This document shows positions 36,099-44,933 of a DNA stretch of 64,000 bases, in pieces. The notes beneath the pieces were generated by a model, which saw nothing but the letters and a program-made list of their open reading frames with translations, was not told the DNA's origin and did no database searches. The stretch lies in assembly GCA_937967805.1 (NCBI GenBank), contig CALBTC010000358.1, forward strand, positions 1 through 64,000, in the 5' to 3' direction. Numbering within the stretch: position 1 is the stretch's first letter; every line of letters begins with the position of its first letter. This DNA is from an uncultured Anaerolineaceae bacterium (lineage in GTDB: Bacteria > Chloroflexota > Anaerolineae > Promineifilales > Promineifilaceae). The position numbers and the translations under genes are program-made.

Positions 36099-39000
36099 AT
36101 GCTACAAGTGAAGCTGTTGGGAGCCACCAACATATCGCTTGACGGACAGGAGGTTTCCTTAACCGGCCGCCCGCTGGCTTTGCTTGCCTATCTCATGCTG
36201 GTTCGCCAATCTCATACGCGGCTAAAATTGGCGCAATTCTTCCATGAAGATACCCAAAATCCCCAGGCGCAGTTCCGTTGGACCCTCAACAAACTAAAAC
36301 AAGCGATAGGTCCAAAATACCTGATCATCGACCGGCATTCCGTTTCTTTTGCCTTTGATGCACCCCATGAGCTTGATGTCGTTTTGTTTGAAACGGGCGT
36401 GATTGAAGCTTATCGAGGGGAGTTGTTATCAGGCCTGCATCTTAACAATGCGGCCGATTTTATGAATTGGCTCCTCTTTCGCCGCGAAGCATACAGGCAG
36501 GAATACGAATCTTTTCTGCTCAAACGATTAAATGCCAAATTGCAGGTTAGCGACTGGGAGGCTGTCATAAAAGTCGCACACCGTCTACTTGAACTGGATA
36601 ATCTGCGTGAAGAGTGGCTGATGCCGCTTATGCAAGCCTACGAGAAAGTTGGCAATTCGGAACAGGCTTTAAATGTATATAAAGTGTATCAGCGTGGTTT
36701 GAAGAGGGATCTAAACCTACAGCCTGGGCCAGAAATACAGCGTTATGCCACCCAACTAGCCACAATAACAGAGCAGAAGCAGTCGCTGCCGATTGATCAA
36801 AGACAGCGTCACTTACCCGCCTATTTACAGCCGGAAGGAGAAGAATGGGTCGACAACACGTTTGTAGCCAGGAAGTCACCGCTGCAACGATTAAACAATC
36901 TCCTTGACAAAGCTGTATATGGCAATGGGCAAGTGGGTTTCATCAAAGGCAATGCAGGGAGCGGCAAAACGACTTTGGTCCGGGCATTCATACAAAGGGC
37001 AACGAAAAATTATCCCAATCTCTTGATAGCCTACGGGCGGGGCACCGCACTCAATCAGGTAGGAGTACCCTACCAACCTTTTATTGATATTCTGGCCATG
37101 TTGCTAGCTGATTTGGAAACGGCCGTAAATAATCAGCTCCTGCCACTTTCCCAGGCACGCCGCCTGTGGGAAGCTTACCCTCACACTTTCGCAACAATAG
37201 AAACTTTTGGACCGGATTTATTAAAAAATTGGTTTTCACACCTGGAGCAAACGGAAGGTTTGCCACAACCCGGACAATCTCAATCACAGGCAATTCTTTT
37301 TCAACAACTGGCAGTGACACTCACAGAATTATCCAGACATCATTCTTTGCTGCTTATTCTTGATGATCTTCATTGGGCCGATGAATCATCTATCAGTTTG
37401 TTCTTTCATTTATCCCAACGATTAGAGGGACACAAGATTTTTCTTGTCGGCGCCTATCGCGAGGAAGAGGTTTCCCCTGCAAAAACCAGTCATAATCAAA
37501 CGATATTGGAAATTCAGCGAAGAAGTGGTAACCGGATGATCGACCTTGGGGCGCTCGGAGAAGATGAAAATAAAGATTTTGTCAATGCTCTTCTTGATAG
37601 AGACTTGAACCTCTATTCCGAACAATTTCGCAATGCATTTTTACAACAGACCAATGGCCATCCTTTGTTTGCTACTGAATTACTTGAAGCCCTAAAACAG
37701 GAAGGGACACTCTTTCAGGACCAAAAAGGTTACTGGGACGACAAACGAGAGATTGTCTGGCAGCAGCTGCCAACCCGCGTCGAAGCGGTAATTGGCAACA
37801 GGATCAATAAACTAACTGAAGAAGTACAGCAAATATTAGCTGTTGCCTCTGTTGAAGGGAAAACATTTACAATTCAAGCAACAGCTCATGTAATGGGTTA
37901 CGATAATCGCTCAGTACTAAAAATGCTTGAACCTGCTCTAACCCAATCACCACGGATTATTCATCAAATTGAAGATGTTAAGCTGAAAGATTCACTTTTG
38001 CTTCAATTCAGTTTTTCACAGACTCTTTTTCAACAGTATCTGTACCAGCGAATCCATCCGGCAGAGGCCAAGCTTTTGCATGGAGAAATCGCAGAGGCAT
38101 TAGAAACAGTTTATGGGGGCGCGGAAAAAGCTATCGGCTCCTTTCTTGGCCATCATTACGAAAAAGCCGGTCTGTTATTGAAAGCAGTTCATTATTATCA
38201 GGTGGCGGCGGAGACGGCCGTTTCACAATACGCGAATGAGGATGCAATCATCTATTTTACCAAAGCCCTAGATTTATTGCCCCAAAACGATTTTTTGACC
38301 AGAGCTGATTTACTTCTGGCAAGGGAACGGCTCAGTGATTTATTGGGCAATCGAGATGAGCAGGCAAGGGATATACAGTTGTTAAAGGAAATTGTGGATC
38401 AATCCCAGGAGCTGCAATTGGCGTCTGTTTACTTACTGCGAAAGGCAAACTATTTCTTCCATCGCAACGACTTTGTAAAAGCAGAGGAACAAGCTGGTCA
38501 GGTTATCCAAAATAGCCAGAGCAATTTAGAGCTCAGATTAATGGCTTACCAGATGCTAGGACGTATTCTCCTTATGCGAGGAAAGGTAGCAGAAGCCAGG
38601 ACCGTCTTTACCGAAGCTTTAAAATGTGCTGAAGAGCTCACTGCGTTTGGCGTTGAGGCCACAATTTTTCGTAATTTTGGTTTGGTTTCATCTTTACAAG
38701 GTGAATTGACGATTGCCCGTTCCTATCTTGACAAAGCACATACCTTAAATAGCCAGGCAAAGTCAACACTGGGTGAAGCTAAAACGTTACACAGCTTAAG
38801 TATTGTTGAGCATCAGTACGGGCATTATTCAAAGTCGCTTCAATACGCTGAACAAGCATTAACCGGCTTCCAAAAAGTTGGCTCCCGGAAGGAAGAAGCT
38901 GAAACATTGCAACATATCGGTGCGGTCAATGGGTCTTTGGGCAAACTCCAACATAGCATTCAATATTTGCAAAGAGCCCGACAAAATTTTCGTGTGTTGG

Positions 39001-39590
39001 ATGATCAAGTGGGTGAGGCGATCTCTCTTGGTTACCTATGTGCAGCAAATTATCAAAATAAACAATTTCTTACCGCTCAGGGATTTGCGGAAGAGGCCAT
39101 TCAGCGTCTGGAGACGATCGATTTATTGTGGCACAAAAATTGGTTATATACGCTTTTGGCCAAAACAGTTATCAAACGCAATCAATGGGATGCTGCGCGA
39201 TTGAATATTGAGGCTGCAAAAGAATGTTGGTTAGCGCTTGCTTTGTCGCCCTGGAATCTTTCTACACAGGCCGTCGAGCTCGAACTGGCTTATGAGACAC
39301 GTGATCTTTACGCCGCAGAAAATATTATCCAGCCCATTGTAGACGAGTTAGAAGATCGTATGCCAAACGGAGCGGAAGATCCATTTTATATCTACGCTGT
39401 TTGCTACAAAGTTCTCATTAAGCTTAACAACAAGCAGGCTGTGCCGTTGCTCAAACGTGCCTATTTTAAATTGGACAAGATAGCTAAAAAAATCACAGAC
39501 AAACAGGCTCGGCAAGCATTTCGCACAAATATATTAAGTAATCAAGAAATCATCATGCGTTACAGTCAGGATGTGGAGGTGCAAAGGTGA
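36099..39590 (+). CDS. SARP/BTAD transcriptional regulator with AAA ATPase and TPR domains
   Basis: 1163 residues from ATG 36099 (upstream in-frame starts would add an unrelated leader). Residues 1-90 form a winged helix (LLGATNISLDGQEVSL, LALLAYLML) and about 95-245 a BTAD helical domain (FRREAYRQEYESFLLKRL). Then comes an AAA/STAND ATPase with Walker A GNAGSGKTT (about 283-291) and Walker B LLLILDDLHWAD (about 416-427). The C-terminal 450 residues are TPR-like repeats. Such AfsR/MalT-like proteins bind DNA and are switched by nucleotide, ligand, or phosphorylation by Ser/Thr kinases. The last codons overlap the next gene (GTGA). Expected activator of this or a nearby operon. Confidence 0.9.
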   Translation: MLQVKLLGATNISLDGQEVSLTGRPLALLAYLMLVRQSHTRLKLAQFFHEDTQNPQAQFRWTLNKLKQAIGPKYLIIDRHSVSFAFDAPHELDVVLFETGVIEAYRGELLSGLHLNNAADFMNWLLFRREAYRQEYESFLLKRLNAKLQVSDWEAVIKVAHRLLELDNLREEWLMPLMQAYEKVGNSEQALNVYKVYQRGLKRDLNLQPGPEIQRYATQLATITEQKQSLPIDQRQRHLPAYLQPEGEEWVDNTFVARKSPLQRLNNLLDKAVYGNGQVGFIKGNAGSGKTTLVRAFIQRATKNYPNLLIAYGRGTALNQVGVPYQPFIDILAMLLADLETAVNNQLLPLSQARRLWEAYPHTFATIETFGPDLLKNWFSHLEQTEGLPQPGQSQSQAILFQQLAVTLTELSRHHSLLLILDDLHWADESSISLFFHLSQRLEGHKIFLVGAYREEEVSPAKTSHNQTILEIQRRSGNRMIDLGALGEDENKDFVNALLDRDLNLYSEQFRNAFLQQTNGHPLFATELLEALKQEGTLFQDQKGYWDDKREIVWQQLPTRVEAVIGNRINKLTEEVQQILAVASVEGKTFTIQATAHVMGYDNRSVLKMLEPALTQSPRIIHQIEDVKLKDSLLLQFSFSQTLFQQYLYQRIHPAEAKLLHGEIAEALETVYGGAEKAIGSFLGHHYEKAGLLLKAVHYYQVAAETAVSQYANEDAIIYFTKALDLLPQNDFLTRADLLLARERLSDLLGNRDEQARDIQLLKEIVDQSQELQLASVYLLRKANYFFHRNDFVKAEEQAGQVIQNSQSNLELRLMAYQMLGRILLMRGKVAEARTVFTEALKCAEELTAFGVEATIFRNFGLVSSLQGELTIARSYLDKAHTLNSQAKSTLGEAKTLHSLSIVEHQYGHYSKSLQYAEQALTGFQKVGSRKEEAETLQHIGAVNGSLGKLQHSIQYLQRARQNFRVLDDQVGEAISLGYLCAANYQNKQFLTAQGFAEEAIQRLETIDLLWHKNWLYTLLAKTVIKRNQWDAARLNIEAAKECWLALALSPWNLSTQAVELELAYETRDLYAAENIIQPIVDELEDRMPNGAEDPFYIYAVCYKVLIKLNNKQAVPLLKRAYFKLDKIAKKITDKQARQAFRTNILSNQEIIMRYSQDVEVQR

Positions 39591-40657
39591 ACCATTCTTC
39601 TTTGAACGATTCAAAATCCGTTTCATCAATCACTTTAAATAAGAAGTTGACAAGACGTGAAATAGCGACAGCCAGAAAGAACAGATCGTGCTTTTCAAAA
39701 GCCATTCGGATTTTTGTCCTTATGGCCCTAGTGATTCCACTCTCATTCATCTTTTCCGCTTGCCAACAAGAGGAAGAACCCATACAAATTGGCGTCGTCA
39801 ACTTTCTTCCGGCTATGGACAAGGTGTTAGCCGGATTTCAGGAAAGCATGAAGGATTTTGGGTATGAAGAAGGCACCGAAATTATATATATTTACGATGG
39901 CCCGGCAGCCAGTACAGAAGATTTACCCTCAATTGCGGAAGATTTGGTAAATGCAGAAGTAGACCTCATCTTGGCCTTTAGCACCGTTTCTGCACTGGCA
40001 ACTAAGACGGCCACAGAAGGCACCAACATTCCTGTCATATTTGCGCCAGTGACCGATCCCAAGGGAAGTGGATTAATCGGGCCTGGCAGTAATCTGACAG
40101 GCGTCACCAATGGCGGCAGTGATCGCAAGCGGCTGGAATGGATGGTTGAGATTGTTCCCGACGTTCAAGTGGTTTATATCCCATATAATCCCAACAGCAG
40201 TGCCTTAAGTGCCCTGGCCGAAGTGAAGGAAACGGCCGAAGAATTGGGCCTGACCATTATTGAGCGGCAGGTTGAAGACCAGGCGGATATTATTACGGCC
40301 GTCTCGGAAATTCCAGAAACAGTTGACGCTATTTTTATATTACCGGACATTGTGACTGTCGCAGAAATTCCCATATTTTACGAGGCAACCCTATCCAGGG
40401 AAATACCCATCGTTGGCGTAGAAACGGCCTCTGTTGAACAAGGCGCGCTGTTCTCATTTGGACTCGATTTTGAAGAAGTCGGTCACCAGGCAGCCGGCAT
40501 GGCCGACCAATTACTAAAAGGTAACAGCAGCGTAAGTGAACTGCCAGTTGAGCCCACAGACTTCTTCCTGGACATCAATCTGGCTACGGCCGAAATCATT
40601 GGCCTGGAAATTCCCGACGAAGTATTGGAACAGGCACGGAATATTTATCGAGAATAG
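39587..40657 (+). CDS. ABC-type substrate-binding lipoprotein (ABC_sub_bind/TrpX-like)
   Basis: 356 residues. GTG 39587 overlaps the upstream stop by 4 bp. A long N-region precedes the hydrophobic core and lipobox IFSAC (about residues 55-59). The mature part starts with IQIGVVNFLPAMDKVLAGFQ and has two Rossmann-like lobes: FAPVTDPKGSGLIG (about 147-160), LTGVTNGGSDRKRLEW and GALFSFGLDFEEVGHQAAGMA. This is PF04392-type, as in TrpX. No permease or ATPase gene accompanies it. The next gene is a membrane sensor, so it probably presents a small ligand to that sensor rather than to a transporter (inference). Confidence 0.88.
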   Translation: MNHSSLNDSKSVSSITLNKKLTRREIATARKNRSCFSKAIRIFVLMALVIPLSFIFSACQQEEEPIQIGVVNFLPAMDKVLAGFQESMKDFGYEEGTEIIYIYDGPAASTEDLPSIAEDLVNAEVDLILAFSTVSALATKTATEGTNIPVIFAPVTDPKGSGLIGPGSNLTGVTNGGSDRKRLEWMVEIVPDVQVVYIPYNPNSSALSALAEVKETAEELGLTIIERQVEDQADIITAVSEIPETVDAIFILPDIVTVAEIPIFYEATLSREIPIVGVETASVEQGALFSFGLDFEEVGHQAAGMADQLLKGNSSVSELPVEPTDFFLDINLATAEIIGLEIPDEVLEQARNIYRE

Positions 40658-40714
40658 GTATCGCTTTCTTCACTTCCGTTTCACAGATCTCAACTCTCCT
40701 TAAAGGAATTGAAG

Positions 40715-40750
40715 ATGAATCATCGTCATTCAAAATGTTTAATCGCATAA
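40715..40750 (+). CDS. Possible 11-codon leader peptide overlapping the sensor start
   Basis: ATG 40715 has AAAGGA at 7-nt spacing and reads MNHRHSKCLIA before TAA at 40748. The large sensor gene starts at ATG 40735 in another frame without its own clear ribosome binding site. Ribosomes ending the short frame could restart at 40735, giving coupled translation. Only position and ribosome binding site support this. Confidence 0.35.
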   Translation: MNHRHSKCLIA

Positions 40751-43700
40751 GCTCTCGCCTTCGCATCACCTATATTTTATTGGCCGTACTGCCACTTCTC
40801 CTGGCCGGTGCCGTTATTTTGTGGATCAATTTTGATGCCTTAAGAAATCAGGCGCAAATTCTCCAGGAGGAGTTGGCCCGCAGAGTCGCGGCAGAGGTAG
40901 AGGCATATATTTTAAACATAGAAGAACAGATGAAGGTGATGATTGCGACAACCGATTTAGAGCAGCGATCGGCGGCTGAGCAATTAGAAATATTCGATGA
41001 ATTACGCGCCCAGCAGCCGGCCATCCGAGACCTCTATCTTTTAGACCGTCAGGGGAATGAAATTGTCCGTTCCTCCTTTTTAGCAATCAATCCGGAATCG
41101 ACCCTGTCTAGCCGCGCCGGTTCCCCGGAGTTTCTGACACCGATACAAGAAAAAGAAACGTATTTTGGACCGGTATTAAAAGACGCGCCCATTCCCCAAA
41201 TGATCATTGCTATTCCGCTTGAAAATCTTCGAACCGGTGAAATAGAATTTGTCCTCGTTGCTGATGTTTTATTCAATACCATCTGGGATCTGATCGAAAA
41301 TATTGAAGTACGCGAAGGAGAAAACGTCTATATCATTGACAAAACCGGAACAGTTGTGGCGCATCGCAACCCATCCGTCGTTTTGCGTGGACAAACGATC
41401 CCCTTACCCACGCAAAATCTGTTAATTGGCTTAGACGGGAACCCGGCAATCGTCCAGTCCTGGTCAATTCAGTTAGGCGATGAAGCACTTGAGGTGGTGG
41501 CAGAAAAAGAATTTTCATCTGCCTTAAGTTTAGCCTATACAACTGTGGTTATCATTCTAGGCATTTTGGTATTGTCTTTAATAGTAGCCGCTGTATTAAG
41601 CCTGCTGGCGACCAATCATATGGTAAGGCCCATTCAGCAAATGGCAAGTGTGGCGCGAAAGGTGCAGGATGGGGATTTGGAACCACAAGCAAGAGAAAGT
41701 GGCCTGGTTGAACTCGACGAGTTGGCCAGGGCGTTTAATAGCATGACTTCTCAGTTACGAGGAATGCTGGCAAATTTAGAGAACCTGGTCGCTGAGCGAA
41801 CGCACGCTTTGCGCAGCAGCGCCGAGGTCAGTCGTTATCTTTCCACAATTTTGGAAAAAGATCTGCTCCTAACCGAAGTTGTTCATCGGCTCCACCGTGA
41901 AATGAAGTATGGGCTGGCTGAGATTTACCAGGCCAATGCCAATATTGCCAACTTAAAGCTGGTTGCTTCAAGCGAACAAGCAGCGGCCGGTACACCCTTG
42001 CCCCAACAAGATCAACTCCGCTCAGCTGCCATTATAAAAGCGGCCGAAACGAGCCGCCCTGTTCATATTCCAGATACCCACGACAACAATGAGATTTCAG
42101 ACGTTTATTCCCCATCTATGAAATTTCGTTCATTATTGGCCGTGCCCATTGCTCGGGCAAACCAGGTCCTGGGCGTTTTGGCCGTGTACAAGCCGGGTCA
42201 TCATGAAATTGGGTCCAGCGACGTAGATTTGGTGCAATCCATTGCCAACCAGCTGGCGATTGCCTTGCAAAATGCCCAATCTTTTGAGCAGCTCGTTCAG
42301 GAGAAGCTGGACGAGGCGAAACAGCGCGAAGCGGCCCAAAATCAATTAGCCGCTTACCGCAATTCGCCGCTGGGCCGGGCCGATGCATTGGCGCAGACCT
42401 TGCTAGAACATCCAGAAAAATCACTGGTTTCGCTTTATAAGCTGGCCCAGGCGGTTGATGATGATCAGGATACGGCAAACCTGCTGGCAAATCTGCCGCG
42501 GGCCATCACAAATCGACACGCTGAGCAAGGATATAGCAACACTCTGGCCGCCGAATCGATAGGCAGCCTCATGTTTCGGCTGGCAGAAGGTTTTAATTTT
42601 TTGCACACCAGCCAGGACAATCCAGAGCTACTTTCTGTTGGTTTTCGTCAAATTTTGACCGCGCTAAAAAACGAAATGTGCCTCAACTGGGACGAAAGAG
42701 CGTCCATAAAGACAACCTTTGAACTGTGCCATCGCCTGATTTCGGCCAACAGTGTTGAGCATATGACCGCCCTTGCATTGGATGATTGGACGGCCGCTTC
42801 AAAGACAACACCCACAAAAGCATTAATGGATGAATTACAGACATTGTCTCCAGTGCTAAACAGCTTGGCAGCCTACGAACGGGTCGAGACAGCCGAGGAC
42901 AAAATTACCTATCTGGTGGCCGCAGTCGAGCAGTGGCAGCGAATTGACCGGCAGGCCCGCCAAAAACTGCAAGGGATTGACCGGATTTTATTGGAGCGAA
43001 TTGGGCAAAAGGGTCTCAATATCGTCAATGGCGCATTAAGCGATCTCCAATTGAAAGCCAAGATCGCCTACGAATTGTTGACGCGCCATACCTGGCAAAA
43101 TGAATCGATTCCTCTCACCTTAATCCTGCGCAATGTTGGCCGCGGCGCCGCTTTTCATGTCCGTATCTCTTTGGTAGAATCCGCCGATTATTCCCTTATT
43201 GGTGAAGGTGCCGTTTTAGAACGAATCGGCCCTAAAGAAGAAACGAGGGTCACTCTCAATGTCCGCCCCCGATTGGAACAAGGTATTCGGGAATTTCGCG
43301 CGCGGTTTCTCATTCACTACACAGATCCACGTGGTGGAGAGCGGGTCGAGAATTTCGCAGATATTGTCCAGCTACTAGACAAATCTGAGCCATTTCAATA
43401 TATCCAAAATCCATATGTTGTAGGCACTCCCCTGAAAGCAGGTTCCTCGCTTTTCTTTGGCCGAGATGATCTGGTTGTTTCTATCAAGGAAAATTTTTCC
43501 GGAGACCACCAACACAACCTTGTGCTTGTCGGGCAGCGGCGCATGGGAAAAACTTCCTTGCTTAAGCAGTTGCCCTTTCATTTCTCCGACGATTATGTGG
43601 TGGTTTATCTTGATGGTCAGGTAATGGGGTTAGATCCGGGGAGTGAGGCTTTCTTTCTCAATATCGCCACGGAAATCACGTTTGCGTTAGAAGACAAAGG

Positions 43701-44562
43701 TATCAAGTTACCGTTGCCGGAACCGGATGCTTTCACCCCAAATCCAGCCTCCTTTTTTGAGTACAAATTCCTGGCCCAGGTTATGTCGCTCATCGGCAAA
43801 CGACATCTTTTGATCTTGTTTGATGAATTTGAGGAGTTGGAAAATACCGTTAACCGCGGCTTTCTCGATGCCACAATTTTTGGTTTTTTGCGGCACCTGA
43901 TGCAGCATGTCCCGCGGCTTAGTTTTATCTTCTGCGGCACCCACCGGCTGGAAGAACTCTCAGCCGATTACTGGAGTGTATTCTTCAACATCACACTTTA
44001 CCAGCATGTCGGCAATCTTTCCCTGGTAGACACGCTGCGATTAATTCAAGAGCCTGTGGCTGAGTATGGGATGCGGTACGATGATTTGGTGTTGGACAAA
44101 ATCTGGCGTTTAACCTCCGGTCATCCCTATTTTTTGCAGCTTTTGTGCCACAGCCTTGTTAACCAACACAACCGAACCAAACGCAACTATGTGACCATTT
44201 CTGACGTGAACAATGTGCTGGATGGCATCTTAGCCTCAGGTGAGGCTCATTTTATTTACCTATGGTCGGAATCTTCTCCTAGCGAGCGTATGGTGCTGTT
44301 TGCCCTGAGTCGCATTATGCCCTTAACCGGCACCGCATCTGATATCACCATTGGCGACTACCTGGCCGAGCGAGGGATGACGCTGCCGCGAATTCAAATT
44401 CGGTCTGCCTTATACCAGCTGGCACTGCGTGAAATCTTAATTGTGAACGATCATGAGGAATCAGATAACAGCACCGTTTATCGCTGGCAATTGGGATTGT
44501 TGGGATTGTGGGTTGAGAAGTATAAATCTTACGGCAAGGTGATGGACGAGGCGCACGAATGA
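40735..44562 (+). CDS. Membrane sensor: dCache-HAMP-GAF fused to a P-loop (STAND/AAA) NTPase
   Basis: 1275 residues. Helix 1 (about 10-32), an extracytoplasmic dCache-like domain (33-265; LLDRQGNEIVRSS, YFGPVLKDAPIPQMIIAIPL), helix 2 (266-293) and HAMP (294-345; VRPIQQMASVARKVQDGDL). Then GAF (365-520; RSLLAVPIARANQVLGVLAV), a helical region of about 260 residues, and a beta-rich CARDB-like segment (785-880; LTLILRNVGRGAAFHVRISL). The C-terminal NTPase begins NPYVVGTPLKAGSSLFFGRD, with Walker A GQRRMGKTS (about 932-940) and Walker B LLILFDEFEEL (about 1024-1034). No His-kinase, cyclase or chemotaxis output is present: the NTPase takes that place. The stop overlaps the next start (ATGA). Confidence 0.88.
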   Translation: MFNRISSRLRITYILLAVLPLLLAGAVILWINFDALRNQAQILQEELARRVAAEVEAYILNIEEQMKVMIATTDLEQRSAAEQLEIFDELRAQQPAIRDLYLLDRQGNEIVRSSFLAINPESTLSSRAGSPEFLTPIQEKETYFGPVLKDAPIPQMIIAIPLENLRTGEIEFVLVADVLFNTIWDLIENIEVREGENVYIIDKTGTVVAHRNPSVVLRGQTIPLPTQNLLIGLDGNPAIVQSWSIQLGDEALEVVAEKEFSSALSLAYTTVVIILGILVLSLIVAAVLSLLATNHMVRPIQQMASVARKVQDGDLEPQARESGLVELDELARAFNSMTSQLRGMLANLENLVAERTHALRSSAEVSRYLSTILEKDLLLTEVVHRLHREMKYGLAEIYQANANIANLKLVASSEQAAAGTPLPQQDQLRSAAIIKAAETSRPVHIPDTHDNNEISDVYSPSMKFRSLLAVPIARANQVLGVLAVYKPGHHEIGSSDVDLVQSIANQLAIALQNAQSFEQLVQEKLDEAKQREAAQNQLAAYRNSPLGRADALAQTLLEHPEKSLVSLYKLAQAVDDDQDTANLLANLPRAITNRHAEQGYSNTLAAESIGSLMFRLAEGFNFLHTSQDNPELLSVGFRQILTALKNEMCLNWDERASIKTTFELCHRLISANSVEHMTALALDDWTAASKTTPTKALMDELQTLSPVLNSLAAYERVETAEDKITYLVAAVEQWQRIDRQARQKLQGIDRILLERIGQKGLNIVNGALSDLQLKAKIAYELLTRHTWQNESIPLTLILRNVGRGAAFHVRISLVESADYSLIGEGAVLERIGPKEETRVTLNVRPRLEQGIREFRARFLIHYTDPRGGERVENFADIVQLLDKSEPFQYIQNPYVVGTPLKAGSSLFFGRDDLVVSIKENFSGDHQHNLVLVGQRRMGKTSLLKQLPFHFSDDYVVVYLDGQVMGLDPGSEAFFLNIATEITFALEDKGIKLPLPEPDAFTPNPASFFEYKFLAQVMSLIGKRHLLILFDEFEELENTVNRGFLDATIFGFLRHLMQHVPRLSFIFCGTHRLEELSADYWSVFFNITLYQHVGNLSLVDTLRLIQEPVAEYGMRYDDLVLDKIWRLTSGHPYFLQLLCHSLVNQHNRTKRNYVTISDVNNVLDGILASGEAHFIYLWSESSPSERMVLFALSRIMPLTGTASDITIGDYLAERGMTLPRIQIRSALYQLALREILIVNDHEESDNSTVYRWQLGLLGLWVEKYKSYGKVMDEAHE

Positions 44563-44927
44563 ATAATCCATACATATCGCGGGGGCCTGTCAGGGATAGT
44601 TCGCTCTTTTTCGGTCGTCGCCATGAATTGCAGGAGATTACGGCTTTTCTGCTGGGGAACCAGTCTGTCTCCATTGTGGGGCCGCGAAAGATCGGCAAAA
44701 CGTCCCTTTTGTTTCATTTGATCCGCCCTGAGACCAAGGCGTCGCTGGCGTTAGAGCAGCAATTTCTCTTTGTCTATTTGGATTGTGAGGTGTTGGGAGA
44801 CAGTGAACATAGCGAGATTTTCGGTGTCTTTGCCTCGGAAATGGAGCTCGCCCTGGAGGAACAAGGGTTTGACCCGGAGCCCGCCTTAGAAAGAGCGATT
44901 GCCCATCCCGCTTGCATATCATTTTAA
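44559..44927 (+). CDS. P-loop NTPase-kinase protein, N-terminal part, ended by in-frame TAA
   Basis: 122 codons. It begins MNNPYISRGPVRDSSLFFGR, close to the start of the NTPase module of the preceding sensor, and has Walker A GPRKIGKTS (about residues 41-49). It ends at TAA 44925-44927 in the middle of the NTPase fold. The downstream frame (44928 on) is the same frame and supplies Walker B. The intact ancestor was therefore one 632-residue protein with a nonsense codon at position 123. Alignment to the paralogous sensor module puts a Tyr near this position, so TAC/TAT to TAA is a plausible single change. It could be a true pseudogene, a read-through site or a sequencing error. Confidence 0.8.
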   Translation: MNNPYISRGPVRDSSLFFGRRHELQEITAFLLGNQSVSIVGPRKIGKTSLLFHLIRPETKASLALEQQFLFVYLDCEVLGDSEHSEIFGVFASEMELALEEQGFDPEPALERAIAHPACISF

Positions 44928-44933
44928 TCTGCT

